Shown here piece after piece: positions 1 through 11,501 of a DNA stretch of 64,000 nucleotides (its first letter is position 1; each line of letters starts with the position of its first letter). The notes under the pieces are model-generated. The model was not told where the DNA came from. It ran no database searches and saw only the letters and a list, made by a program, of their open reading frames with translations. A program made the translations under genes and the position numbers. Source of the stretch: Dromaius novaehollandiae (lineage: Eukaryota > Chordata > Aves > Casuariiformes > Dromaiidae); NCBI RefSeq assembly GCF_036370855.1, contig NC_088102.1, forward strand, positions 70,255,601-70,319,600, read 5' to 3'.

Positions 1-117
1 AGCGATAGTGTCCAAGAGGATAGGACATCCCACACACTCCCAGTGTGGCAATGAAGCAGGAGCCCCCACCTCACCACTGGGCTGATATGCATGGATATGC
101 TGTTTCTCCCTTCACAG

Positions 118-1518
118 CTGCTCAACAGGCTACATCAACCACAGCCTCTCCATCTTCCACATCCAGGACTTTGAGCCACACATGAAGTTGCCTGAAAAGC
201 TACCAGACTTTGTTAGGCATGAGATCACGGAGTGCAGGTAACAGCAGCTCTGAGCCGTCGCTCTGCAGCATCCCCCACCCCAGCCCCTCACTGCGGCATC
301 CAGCCTGCAAACGGTGAGCAGCCAGGCTGCAGAGTAGGGCTTGGAGGAAGGAGGGGACCGCGGAGGAAGCCAGCTCTGTTAAGAGGGAGCCCGGCACTGG
401 GGCTCCTCTCCAGCCCCCGTGGAGCCTGGCTGGAGGGAGCTCGGGCAGAGCGTGATGCCCGGTGCAGGGGGAGGTTGGGCTGTCACTGACGGGGCTGTGC
501 TGCAGGTACCGAGATTACAGGAACGCTGACGACTACAGCTACACCGTCCAGTTCTGGCACGTGTTCGCAGCCCGGCTTGCCTTCCTCATCCTCTTTGAGG
601 TGAGCACTGTGGGAGCTGCGTGTGGACAGAGGAAGGGAGGGAGGAGGAAGAAGAGGAGGCTGGGGCAAACGGGGACAGCAGCACTGGGAAAGGGGCTGGG
701 TCAATGCCACTTACAGGCCTGGGGAGCTCCTGGCTTTGGCTCAGAGCGGCTGAGCCAGCAATCCCTGCTCGCATCTCCTGGCAACAGCTCTCACTGCCCG
801 TGGTGGCTCTGTTTTCTTTTTGCAGCACGTGGCTCTGTGCGTCAAACTAATCGCAGCCTGGTATGTCCCCGACGTCCCCCAATCAGTCAATAATTTTATT
901 CTGGATGAAAAATACAGCAAACTTCAGAAAGAACTGAGGTGGGTGATGCCTGAGAAGGTCCCAGGGGCTACTGTCCTCAGAGGTGGCACTGTCTCCAGCA
1001 GGAGACCTGACTGGCTGGGTAATCAGTTCACTTCAAAGCCCCGTGACTGGGCTAATGCTACTGCTGTCCCGGGGGTCCCTCCACGGGCAGGCAGCAGTGC
1101 AGGCCTGTGAGTTCATGCCCTCTCAACAGCTGCTCCCTCAACCTCCACCCAAGTTCAGCAGGCCCCGCTGAGGCTGAGCCCCACTGGAGGTTGCTGGGGG
1201 GAAGCTGGTCATCGCCTCTCTTTGCTGCCATACAGAAACAAAAAGAGAAGCAAAAGTGGCTCTTGTTATGCCATGAGGCATGCGGTGCTTGGAGTTGGGG
1301 CAGCGAAGCCCCAAAAAGCAGCCCGCCCCACCCCATATCCAAACTCACACTCTCTAAGCAGGATGCAGGAGGCCCCAGTGTGCCTCTTTGCTCTGAACGT
1401 CCCAGGACTCCCCACCTTTGTGAGCTGCTGTTTGTGCTTCTACCTGAGCAGCGATTACCACAGCTTTCCTTATGTCCTTCACCTCTTCCTTCCTCCCCCT
1501 TCCTCCTCAGGTCTCTAG
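118..1518 (+). CDS. ANO9: Anoctamin-9 (TMEM16 family), C-terminal exons only
   Basis: Three well-supported exons: 118-237, 506-599 and 826-938, each with AG/GT borders and compatible phases. They encode the C-terminal end of a TMEM16 protein: an extracellular-loop segment starting CSTGYINHSLSIF, then YRDYRNADDYSY, then QFWHVFAARLAFLILFE and HVALCVKLIAAWYVPDVP. The last two form the final membrane helices and carry the family signature (FWHVxAARLAFxxxFE, then PDxP). A fourth, terminal exon at 1236-1518 is in phase after the acceptor at 1234-1235. It begins NKKRSKSGS and ends at a TAG, but its low-complexity tail makes the exact end uncertain. The 5' part of the gene lies outside the window. 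Naming as ANO9 rests mainly on position next to SIGIRR, as in human; the domain alone only says anoctamin. TMEM16 proteins are calcium-regulated lipid scramblases or ion channels. Confidence 0.8.
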
Positions 1519-1752
1519 CATTCCTTGAGTCCTAGAGTGTAAAACACTCATTTTAGGATGAGCTGCATTACCCTTAAACAAGGATCCATCTCTCCCCACC
1601 AACAGCAGCCTCACTGGCTAGCCCAGGTGCCTGGCTTTTAGTTATCTCAAAGCCACTGAAATGAGTCCCACCTGGGGTGATTCGATACTAGGGCTCACCA
1701 GAGGAAGGGTCTGTTTGGCTTTGTGTTTTCTTTTGGAAAAAGAAAAGCTCCA

Positions 1753-1763
1753 ATTAAAATAAA
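1753..1763 (+). terminator. Probable ANO9 poly(A) signals
   Basis: Overlapping ATTAAA (1753-1758) and AATAAA (1758-1763) lie about 240 bases after the inferred ANO9 stop. They are the first such signals downstream on this strand. Confidence 0.5.
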
Positions 1764-4480
1764 AGGAGCAATTTCATCCAAATTTTCTATTTACAGCTTT
1801 TAAATCCTTGGCAAAAAAAATGAAAACAGAACCAGCATAGCTCAGAGCTGTAGGCTGGGCCTTCCTGGTGCTGCTGTCCTTTACAGACTGGGTGCCGCTT
1901 TGCAGGAGGGCTCACCCTGGCCCTCTCCACAGCCGACGTGGTCCCCACTGGCACCTCTGAAATCCAGGCTAGAGCAGGGAACAGAGATATGCAGGGCTCA
2001 TAAAACACCATGCTGCCATAGTTCACTTCTGCTTCTGACTTCCTCTTAACACAGGGATTTTCCACAAATAGCAGATCACTGTTTTGTCATTTATTTTTGG
2101 CAAAAGGCCCCGATTCCACTCAGACTATTTTTCCAGTTCCCCACTACTCTTTGATTCAGATACTTCTCTTCCATGATGCTCTTTTCCTTTCTCCCCCAGC
2201 ATGATGGAGTACTCTACCGACGTGTAGCGTGACTCACCGAAGAGAAGGAGAAACACAGACCTGAGACCCCCTCCCCAGCCTAACAGTGCCACAGGCATAG
2301 GAGATACCGCCGCGGCACTGCCCACAGAGACACAGTTCCCCAGCTGTAACTGAGTTTGGACTTGAACTGCGAAGCGACGACGTGATAGTGGCTTTGCAGG
2401 AGCAGAGTGCTCTGAAATGTGCACAACCGTGAGGAGACACAGCGGACACAGGGATGGTGCCTTTCCAGGACTCCAAATAGCCGGGGAAAAGCTTTCCCAC
2501 TCTTAACAAACCACGGTGCATTGGAAGCTGTGGAGGAGATAAGGACCTACAGCTGGCCCAGGGAAGGGGTAGCCCCACTGGCACAGCCTTGCGGGTCCCT
2601 GTTATACCAGCGATTCGAGCTTGGTGGCACCTCAGAAAGACCTACTGTGGCGTGGCCACCTTCCTCGGTGCCCTGCAAAGAGCCCGGTTTGTTCAGCAGC
2701 ATCCCAGCAGCCGTCAGGCGAACACAACACTGATCTGCAGAAGACGATCTGGCTTTTCCATCGGTCACTGCCTTGATGTGCAATTCAGTGTCAAAGAGAC
2801 CTAGCAGGAAAAGCCCGCTAGCCCATTCCAGGCTCACTTTCCATCTCTTTTTCGCACTTTGGCTCTTCTTCTTCTGCCTTCAGTGGCCTCACTGCTCCCT
2901 CATCACTGCAGAAACTTCAGTCCTTTCTCTTTCACGACAGCCAGCACAATCCAACCCTCATGACGACTACCGTACGGCTGCAGCTCCAACCCACTGCTTT
3001 CATGGACTCTGGAGAAACGCAATTGTTAGCAGGATTGTCTTTTGCACTGGGGCTCTGCCAAGCCAGCGCAGCTGCTGTAAGAATGCCCAGCAGTTGTGGC
3101 TGACCCAACTACAACGAGCAAAATGGTAAATAAACATAATACCCGCGCAGACACAAGCAGCCCAATCTTCAGCTGCCATGAGTCACTATTCCCACTGAAA
3201 TTGCTTGTGCCCTCTGCTTTGTCATCTACATCACTCGAAGGAATTTCCCCCCCACCCTATTTTCTTAATATGGATAATCAAAAAAGGCTGAACCTCAAGC
3301 ATTTGTGCTTAGCGTGGAGCCAGGCAGGCCTCAGTGAGGGGGGCTGCCTATTGGTAGCTTTGAAAGAAGTGGGTGCTTTGACCTTCCATAGTGGAAAGCA
3401 ACCTCTTAAATGTGCTTAGACATTGGGGTAACAGAAATACACCGAGACACACTGAAAATCCTGAGTGGTAAGGCTAGAAAGGATTATGATGCCAGCTCTT
3501 CCTCCATAACATGATCTGCAGGCCTAAACCCAAGCCCTGCCAGCTTGACATTTCTCTACCTTTTTACTTAAAAGCCTTCCAATGCTGGCTAGGGCCGTAC
3601 GCAAAGGGGTTTTTTTTCTTCCTATAGCAGAAAGCAGGGGTAAATGCCACGGCTGGACGGATGTCACAGTCAACACTAACTATTCTGATATTGGTATATT
3701 CTCGACATTTTGGTGTTGCTTTCTGCTGGGTCCACTTTGTTGACCAAGATTTGAAGCGGAGTTATCTGTGCTAAAGGAACACAGGCTTTGTTCATCCGGG
3801 CCTGTAAATGCCTGTGTACCCTTAAATAGTGACCGCGCAGTCAACTTTGAGTGCAGAAACAGCTCTTTGATGCGCAGCGAGATTATTCATATACATTACG
3901 CCAGGCCTGTGCATAGCAGTCCCGCTGGGCTGGGTTTGCAAGCGCACAAGGAAACCGCTTTCCTCTTTGTATTACTGCAACCACCCTCGTGTTTGCCAGG
4001 AGCGCTGCGGAGTTTGTTTGGCTCCCTAGTACTCTGTCATTGTTTGATATGTGCTACAGTAACATGGTAATCCTTCTGTTCCTCCTTTCTACGAAATGCA
4101 ATCTGCTACCGTAAAAATCTCCTTTGCAAATGCCGCATCCATTCAGGGACAACAAAGCAGTCAAACGGCTCTGGGATGGAGGAGGACCGAAGCACGAGGA
4201 TCGTTTGAAGCACACGGCTTCCGAACGTGTCCATCACTTGGGTGCAATTTCAGTCAAGGAGCAAGGCAGGAGCTATGGCCTGCTGAGGAGGTTCAAAGGT
4301 GACCTAAGAGCTTGAAAATCCTTTATTTTAACGAGAATTGAAAACTTTTAACCAGTTGACACAAGGTCAAGCAAACCTAGCGGTAAAATCCCCAGTGCCG
4401 GGCAAGGCCTTCCCTTGCAGGCCGAGCTTTTACACAACACCGAGCTTTTACACGACCTCCAACGCACCTCTGGCCTGTGG
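1764..4480. other. Intergenic DNA, ANO9 to SIGIRR CpG island
   Basis: No gene is recognised. Base composition is more balanced than in the rest of the window. The open frames present are short, unspliced and lack family motifs. I see no tRNA, repeat array or recognisable transposon. Confidence 0.5.
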
Positions 4481-4504
4481 CGAGAGGTTTCCCTCTGCGA
4501 GGCC

Positions 4505-4616
4505 GCCGCCATTTTGCGGCGCGGTGCACGCTGGGAGTGGTAGTTCTAGGGCAGCGCCCCCCCTCGGCGAGCCCCGCGGAGGGCGCGGCGAGCCGGGACT
4601 ACAGATCCCAGCGTGC
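4505..4616. promoter_or_regulatory. Promoter-like block: YY1 site plus two opposed ZNF143 sites
   Basis: GCCGCCATTTTG at 4505-4516 matches the YY1 consensus. ACTACAGATCCCAGCGTGC at 4598-4616 matches the ZNF143/Staf (SBS) consensus on the plus strand. The segment 4526-4545 is the same type of site on the minus strand (read from the minus strand, AACTACCACTCCCAGCGTGC). The block lies in CpG-rich DNA. Such pairs are typical of CpG-island, often bidirectional, promoters. The next recognised gene on the plus strand, SIGIRR, starts coding 2.2 kb away, and no minus-strand gene is seen upstream, so the transcript driven here is unknown. Confidence 0.6.
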
Positions 4617-4718
4617 CCCGCGCGGGGCGGCCGCTTCCGCCGCCCGCCCGTTGCCGTGGAAACGGGGCCGGGCACCTGTGCGTACACACAGCCCCACACA
4701 CAGAGTCTCTGCCTCGGA

Positions 4719-4764
4719 GGTGCTTTTGGGGCTGGAGAAGTGGGTCTGTCACCCCAAAAGCACC
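4719..4764. repeat. Perfect 13-bp inverted repeat
   Basis: GGTGCTTTTGGGG at 4719-4731 is exactly complementary to CCCCAAAAGCACC at 4752-4764, with a 20-base loop. This gives a possible stem-loop inside the CpG island. No function can be assigned. Confidence 0.55.
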
Positions 4765-6637
4765 GATCCGCCGCCACAAACGCCGCACGAAGCGAGGGAT
4801 CTCCCCGTTTCCAGCACGTCCCCTTCTCACCCCGCACCGCTGCCTTCCTTTGGCTTGTTTCACTCCCAGGAGGCTCCCAGGGGCGCGAGGCGCACGGGGG
4901 CTCCCACGAGGCAGGGCAAAAACCTAGTCCGTCACCTACATAACACTTACGTTTTAATACTTTTTACCGGGAGCCGGTATTACCGGTGGCGGCAGGTGCC
5001 GCACACAGGTTTCGTCTTGCCCCGCCGCCTCCGTTGGCTTTTGCGGCAGCGGGACATGGGGCTCCCGGGCGAATTTCCCCCCCTGCACCAGCTGCCGCAG
5101 CCCCTGGGAGCCTCATGCAACCTGCCGCGACCCTCGGGGCCGCTCGGCGGACAGGTTGGGTGGGTTGCCCTCCCTTTCCGCTTTCCTCCCTATTTTTTTT
5201 CTTTCCTCCAGCTGGTTGGAGCCAGAGTCATTTCTATTTCGCACAGGTTCAGGTGGAGCCGGAGGTGGAGCAGCGGGAGGGAGGGACGGCCGGGCGCCCC
5301 GCGATTGGGGCGGGAGGAGAGCCCGGCGAGGCCTTCAAGCGTGGTGAGCGCCGGGGAGGAGGAGGAGGGGGCGGGGGGGGAGGAAAAAAATAAATAAAAT
5401 CGAGGGAAAAAGAAAAAAACCAAACGGGCAGGTCCAGTCTGCCCGAGCGGCGCCGGAGCGAGGCGGCTGGCAGGCAGCGCGGAGCTGCCGCTTGCACCCC
5501 AGGTAAACGCGGCTCGCCCGGGCGGCGAAACGCGCGGGCCCAGCTCGGGGGCTGCGTTACGCGGCAAGCCCGGCCTCGCTGGCCTTGCGAGCGGGTGGCA
5601 CGGGGAGCAACCAGCGCCCGCCTGGGCCGGCGGCGGGTTTTCCTCCAGCACCTGCCCGTGGCGTGGAAATGCCCCGCGCCTCCTTAGCCCAAGGGCACAG
5701 GATGGCTACGGAAAGCTGCCTGCAAAGACGTAGCAAATTGGGGTGTTTGGCACGCTAAGCCGCCGCTCTCGCCTCCCGCCCGGTGCCGGACGGCAGCTCA
5801 GGGGCGGCGGAGAAACGCGGTGAAAACCTTGGGCGTCCTTCACTTTGCAGCCGCCCGAGCCGAAGGCGGTGTCGCTCTGCCCCGCGTACCTTGACCCAGC
5901 CGTTTGCCCCCCGGCACGGTGCCAACGCCGCTGTGGCCGAAGGAAAACCACGTGCCGTGGTCCCTATTAATAGCAGGGCAGCGCGGTGGACTGATAACCT
6001 TTCCGCTTAATGCCGGCGGGGAAGAGGGAAGGGGTTCGCTGGGGGCCAGGCTCAGCTCCGGGCACCCCGTGTCTGCCAGAAGCCGCCCCCAGCCCGCGCC
6101 ACTGCTTCCCCTCCAAGTTACAGGCAAAACCAGAGCGAACCGAGATAAATTTTACGCCTCCCCGACCCATCGGATGCGGGCGGCGAAAAACAGCGCGGCG
6201 TCCTTGCCGCCCCCGTTTCGGCCGCGCCGCCCACGCTGGGGGCTCTGCGGGTGCTGGGGGCCCGCCGGGCTCTTAATGCGAAGGGAAGGCTGCACCCGCT
6301 CTGCTCGGCTCGAGGGGACAAAAGTTCACGCGATAGGAAGGCCGCGTTGCCGTAAATAAGCCACGCCGGCGATTAATTAGCCATTTCGATGGGCGAGGCG
6401 GAGCGCCGCGGCTGAGGCAGCGCGTTGGCAGCGCTGGAGTTTATGAACGGGGCAGGTTTTAGCCCCCGGGCTGGAAAACCCAGGCAGAGAGCGAGGACGG
6501 GCGGCTTGGCAGCCCGATTCCCGCGGGGCTCCCAGGATCCGACCAGCCCCTTTTCCCGGGACCCCGCCGGCCGTGGGGAGCACTGCGGCCGCGCCGGCCC
6601 CGTTATACCCCCCATAACCATTTCTGATTTATTCCAG
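4765..6637 (+). promoter_or_regulatory. SIGIRR: CpG island and likely noncoding first exon of SIGIRR
   Basis: GC- and CpG-dense stretch without a recognisable coding exon. A strong donor, CAG|GTAAAC, ends a possible exon at 5502. The next good acceptor, after a pyrimidine-rich stretch, is at 6636-6637, just before the exon holding the SIGIRR start codon. I infer a noncoding first exon ending at 5502 spliced to 6638; the transcription start is not visible. A purine-rich low-complexity patch lies at about 5345-5425. Confidence 0.45.
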
Positions 6638-6777
6638 CCCCGAAGCAGCTCCGCAGCGGCGGCGCGTGGACTTTGCCCCCCGGAAGACGCCGGCCGCGGG
6701 GGCCCTCCTTTCCCAGGCGGCCCGCCGGCGATGCCGATGCCGGCAGCAGCTCCGCCGCACGCTGCCTGAGGGACGCC

Positions 6778-9700
6778 ATGGCAGGTAGGATTTAACGTTT
6801 AACCCGGCACCTGCTTCCCGTTCCCGTGGGAGAGCTCCTGGTGAAGGGGCCCTGCTCTGCCGCATACTCCGGCCGGACTCGCTTGGTTCCCCCTTGGCTC
6901 CCACCCGGCCCCCAAAAGCGGCCCAGCCTGCTGCAAAACGGTGCAAGCTGCCGCATTGCCCACCGGACCCCGGCGGGAGAGCTCGTTTTTCCGGGATACC
7001 TTCCCGTGCACGCTTCCCGCGCAGCCGGGAGGCAGCTCCCCCCTTGCTTTCTGCTCTCCCCCCGCCAGGCTTTTGCAGCGTGCCACCCGAAATCATCTTC
7101 CCGGCCGCCAACGAGACCTTGGAGCTCGCGCTGGGGAGCCAGGTAGCGCTGAACTGCACCGCGCGCTGGACCGCCGACGGGCCGTGTGAGCCCGCGCCGG
7201 CCTGGGCCAAGGACGGCCGCTGGCTGGATGGCGAGAGCAGCCGGGACACCGTCTGGTAAGGAGCCCGGGTCCACCACGCACCCCATTTTGCTGGCTGGCG
7301 GGCGGCTGCAGAGGCCTGACGCCGCTCGGCTCACTTGCGAAGCCACAGTGGGGGAAAAGGCAAGAAATCAGGCATGCGGCCTCGAGGGGCGGCTCAACGC
7401 CGGCGACGAGCAGCTTTGCAGCACCGTGCGCGGCAGCGTTGCCCGCCCAGGGCCCGTCGCCGCGGCCCTGCCCCACGGCGGCCCCTTCTCCCCCTGCCAG
7501 GACCGGCCGCAACGCCTCGGAGCGCTTCCTCGCCAGCCTCCTGCACGTCAACCTGAGCCGCGAAGCCGATTTCGGTGTCTTTGCCTGCTGGTTCGGGAAC
7601 GCCACGGCCACCTTCACGCTGCGCAGAGAGGGTAGGGGCTCAGCCCAGGCAGAGACGCGGGGGACGGGGAAGGGATCAGGGTGGGAGTGGCGAACCCACG
7701 GCTATTTGCAGGGATGGGGAACGGCATTAAACACTCACCGGCCACCGTTTTGCACATGGGGTGCAAAGTCACCCCACAGCAGCACCCAAAGCCGAGGCCG
7801 GGGATGGGAGGGGGCTCACCTTGCCGGAAAAAAACGGGATCTCGCACGGCAGCTCTGCCCCGGACCTCTCCAAGCTTCGGACCCCGCGTGCCGCAGCGGG
7901 TCGCAAACCGTAACGCCTTGCGTTTCGCGACAACCACCGAGGCCTCTTCCTTGCAGAAGCCGCGGGCCACGTGAGCGCGGTGCTGGCGGCCCTGGCGGTG
8001 CTGGGGCTCTTGGTGCTTTTGGCCGCGCTCTACGTCAAGTGTCGCCTGAGCGTGCTCCTCTGGTACAGGAACCGCTACGGGGAGCTGGAGATGAACGGTG
8101 AGCCGCGGGGAAAGGGATAGCACTGGCCTGACCCCGTGGTGGGGTGAAAGAGGGGCATTTTGGGGGCACTGCTGGCTTTTTTTGCACCTGGCTGCTTTCA
8201 TGGTGACCCACGTGGGAGGCTTTGGGCGGCTTTTAAAGAGGTTTTGCAGCAGCACAGCTGGCTCCAATCAGTGCCTCCCACTCTGCTCCTCCTGGGGCGG
8301 GAGCCCCGGTGGCCAGCACCTGGCTGGGGTCCCAGCACCGCGGCGGGCAAATTCCCCGGGGCCAGAGGTGGGAGATGCCCGGGCCAGGTCCTCCTCGGCA
8401 TTACTCCCGTTTCCCGTGGCCGCTCCGGACGCTTGGCGCAGATGGGAAGCTGTACGATGCCTACGTGTCCCACGCCAACGCTCCCGACGACAGGAAGTTC
8501 GTCCACTTCATCGTGAAGCCGCAGCTGGAGAACCGGCACGGCTACAAGCTCTTCCTGGACGATAAAACCATCCTGCCCAACTCAGGTAGGACGTGCCCAG
8601 GTGCGCCGGCCCGCAGCCCCGGGCTGCTGATCCCAAAGGGCAGGGATGCTCCTGGGACGCACCGCGGATGCCCGGCTACTTTTCCCCTGCTCTCCCAGAG
8701 CCTTCGGCGGACCTCATCATGAACGTGAGCCGGTGCCGGCGCCTCATCGTGGTCCTCTCCGTGGCGTATCTGGAGCAAGACTGGTGCAACAGCAACTTCA
8801 GGTGAGAGCAGCAGCTCCCGCTCGCTCCCGGCGGGAGGGGAGCTGGAGGGTCCCCCCTTAAACGGGTGCCAAGCGGCGCCCGGCACGCTGGCATCCTTCG
8901 CCTTCCTCCCGCCACGCGCCTGCATTGCAGGGAAGGGCTTTGGAGGTTGCTGGAGCTTTCCAAAAAACCCATCTTCATCGTCTTCGAGAGCCAGTACCGG
9001 GACATAGCTCACCCGGCCATCAGCCTCCTGAAGCAGCACAGGAGCGCCGTGACCTTGCTGGTGTGGCGAGCCAGCTCCATGGTAAGCGGGGCGCCGCCGG
9101 GAAAGCCGGCAGGGCGGCTCCGGAGCTGGCACCTCCGGGATCTCACATTTCCATGCTGCCGAGCCCCAGGGCCGCGGAACGGGAACCCGCGCTGAGTTTT
9201 GCGGCGGCCTCACCGCTACGCTGCTGGCGGTCGCTCTTCAAAGCGGCCTGGTTTGGCGTTCCCTAAAGCACTTTGCTGCCTTACCGCCCTGCTCCAGGCG
9301 CTCGCGTTTTCAGCCCAGGCCGAGACCTGCAGCTCCTGGGAGCGTTGCAGCAGGTTGGGCTGGTTTCTCCCCTGCTCCCGGCACGGCAGCACAGCCCTCA
9401 CCGGAGCCGTGGACATGCGCGGGGACACGTCCCGCTGACACAGCCCCAAGAGGGCAGCGGCCAGACCCCTGCGTGGGGCCAGAGCAGGCACCGGGGCAGC
9501 CGTGCAGGGGCAAATCCCTGCTTCTTTCACCCTGGGTGCGCGGCCCTGCGTGCCACGGGCTGCATGGCCCAGAAACCTCCCAGGCACCCATTGCGCCGTC
9601 TACGCCTCCTTGTACGGCTCTTGGCTCAGCTCCTAGCTCCATAAAAAGCAGGTTGAGCTCCATAAAGCCTCCCCGAGCACCGGCGTGGCCGCTCGCCTTC

Positions 9701-10308
9701 CCAGTGCCGCGCTTGGCTGGTAGCGGCGTCGGGACCCGTCCGCACAGCGCCGGGGCCCGGCTTGCCTTCGCCGGGGCCCTGGTGCAGCTCTTCCCTTCCC
9801 GCCCGCCCCGCACAGACCCCGTCGTCGGACTTCTGGAAGGAGCTGTGCCTGGCGCTGCCGCGCAAGGTGGCTTTCGGGGCCACCGTGGGAGACCCGCAGA
9901 CCCAGCTGCAGGAGGACAAGGACCCCATGCTCATCCTGCACAGCAGCTACCTGGAGAGCCGCGGCGACCCGCACCCGGACGGAGACCTGGGTACAGGTCC
10001 TTGCCGCCCGCCACCTCTCCCGGGGGGGATCAACACGTGCTGGGGACGGGGTGCTGCTCTCCCACCCCACGGCAGCCCCTTTCCCCAGCCGATCTCTCCC
10101 CCCTCTTACAGGCCTCCGAGGGTCCCTTTTCCGAGGGCCGCCGCCTCCTCGCATGAGCGGCGCGCCGGCAGTGCCAGCCGCCGGCGCGCTGGAGGACGTG
10201 CAGCTGCGAGACAGCCAGCGGCAGGAGATAGACGTCTCGGACCTGGGCTCGCGCAACTACGGCGCCCGCACGGACTTCTACTGCCTGGTGACGGAGGACG
10301 ACATCTGA
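6778..10308 (+). CDS. SIGIRR: Single Ig and TIR domain receptor SIGIRR (TIR8/IL-1R8), complete
   Basis: Inhibitory member of the IL-1 receptor/TLR family that dampens IL-1R, IL-18R and TLR signalling at the plasma membrane. Coding exons: 6778-6784, 7069-7255, 7501-7631, 7957-8097, 8442-8585, 8699-8801, 8931-9081, 9816-9990, 10112-10308. They sum to 1236 bases, 411 aa (human 410). The first coding exon holds only seven coding bases, as in human. The protein has one extracellular Ig fold (Cys32-Cys94, with N-glycosylation sequons such as NET, NCT, NAS, NLS, NAT), a membrane helix at about 112-133, and a TIR domain from about 155 ([32 protein letters not shown]). The C-terminal tail has the SIGIRR hallmark [20 protein letters not shown]. 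The RCRR cysteine is kept where signalling TIRs carry another residue, fitting a decoy-type TIR. It is tail to tail with PKP3. Identity is very secure. Confidence 0.97.
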
Positions 10309-10723
10309 GCGGGGCGGCCGCGGGCGGACGGGGGGCTGCCGGCTCCGGGGACGCTGCGAGCGCCGCTCCCAGGCCCCGCCGGAGAAACGCGGCACCTCCC
10401 TTCACCGCGCGGAGCCGCTTCCGGAGGAGCCCTCTCCTTTCAACGGGACCAAAAACACGGGCACGGCTTGGGAAGGAGAGAGTGGCGACTAAAGACACTG
10501 GCCGTGCCGTGACACCCGTCGGTGCTGGCTTCCCTCCCTCGCTGTGAGCGGCAGGGACATTTCCCCAGAAATTGGGCTGGGTGACGCCAGCGGGCCCCTG
10601 CTCCGGCGTCTTCAGCGCCGAGCAAGCGGACGGGCCGGAAAACATCCGAGCGCCTGGCTGGCGGGAGCAGCCCCAGCCGCCGAGGGCAGCATCGTCCCCT
10701 CTCCCTTGGAAACACCCAGTAGC

Positions 10724-10729
10724 AATAAA
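10724..10729 (+). terminator. SIGIRR: SIGIRR poly(A) signal
   Basis: AATAAA about 415 bases after the SIGIRR stop, giving a short 3' UTR that ends before the opposing PKP3 signal. Confidence 0.75.
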
Positions 10730-10874
10730 GCTCTGCTGCTCGGAGCTCGTCTCGTCCGTGCATGGAGCTGCTGTGCCGGGGTGGCGCGGGGCGGCGGGGT
10801 TTGCGGGGGACCCCGATTTCCTCCCCTCTCGCAGGCCGGCAAAGCGCAGAGGCAAGCGGGCAGCATTCGAGGCC

Positions 10875-10880
10875 TTTATT
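10875..10880 (-). terminator. PKP3: PKP3 poly(A) signal
   Basis: TTTATT on the plus strand is AATAAA on the minus strand, about 620 bases beyond the PKP3 stop. The SIGIRR and PKP3 3' ends therefore lie only about 100 bases apart. Confidence 0.7.
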
Positions 10881-11501
10881 TCGGTAATGCACGGGGCTCG
10901 GGGAGTCTGCGCACCGGGAGCCGGGGAGACAAACGCGCCGCGAGCCGCGCCGGGGCCCGGCCCGCCGCCGCGCGCTCCCTACGTCCCACGTCCCCGCCGC
11001 CCCCCCGTCGCCTACTCTACGCCGTTTCCCAGCCCGGGAGCGCTGCACAGCTCTTGCACCCCAAGCGCAGGGGCCCCAAACCCGCAGGCAGGCGAAAGCA
11101 AACCCGCAGCCCCCACCCTGCCACCGAGCCGGGCCGGCGAAGGAGAGCTTTGGACCCGCGGCCCCACCTGCGCGGAGCAGGGCCACCAAGGGCATCTCCC
11201 CACCCTGCGGGGAGGAACCGCCCAGCAAACACGAGCCGCCCGGCCCTGCCCGCATCCTGCTCGTGCGGCGCCGGCCCAGCCCGGCGCCGGCTCCCCAGGG
11301 CCCCGCGCGGGGAAGGGACGCCCGGCGCAGGGCGGGGGGGAAGCACAAGGGACGCGGGGAGCGGCGGGGACTAGACTACAGCGTTGGGGTCCCGCAGCGA
11401 GTGGCCTCCCCAGGCCACAGTCACCAGCAAGGCCCGTCGTGGTGGGGAGAGTCAGGGCTGTCCAGTCCCTCCTCCTCCTCCTCCTCTCCCAGGGCTTGTT
11501 C

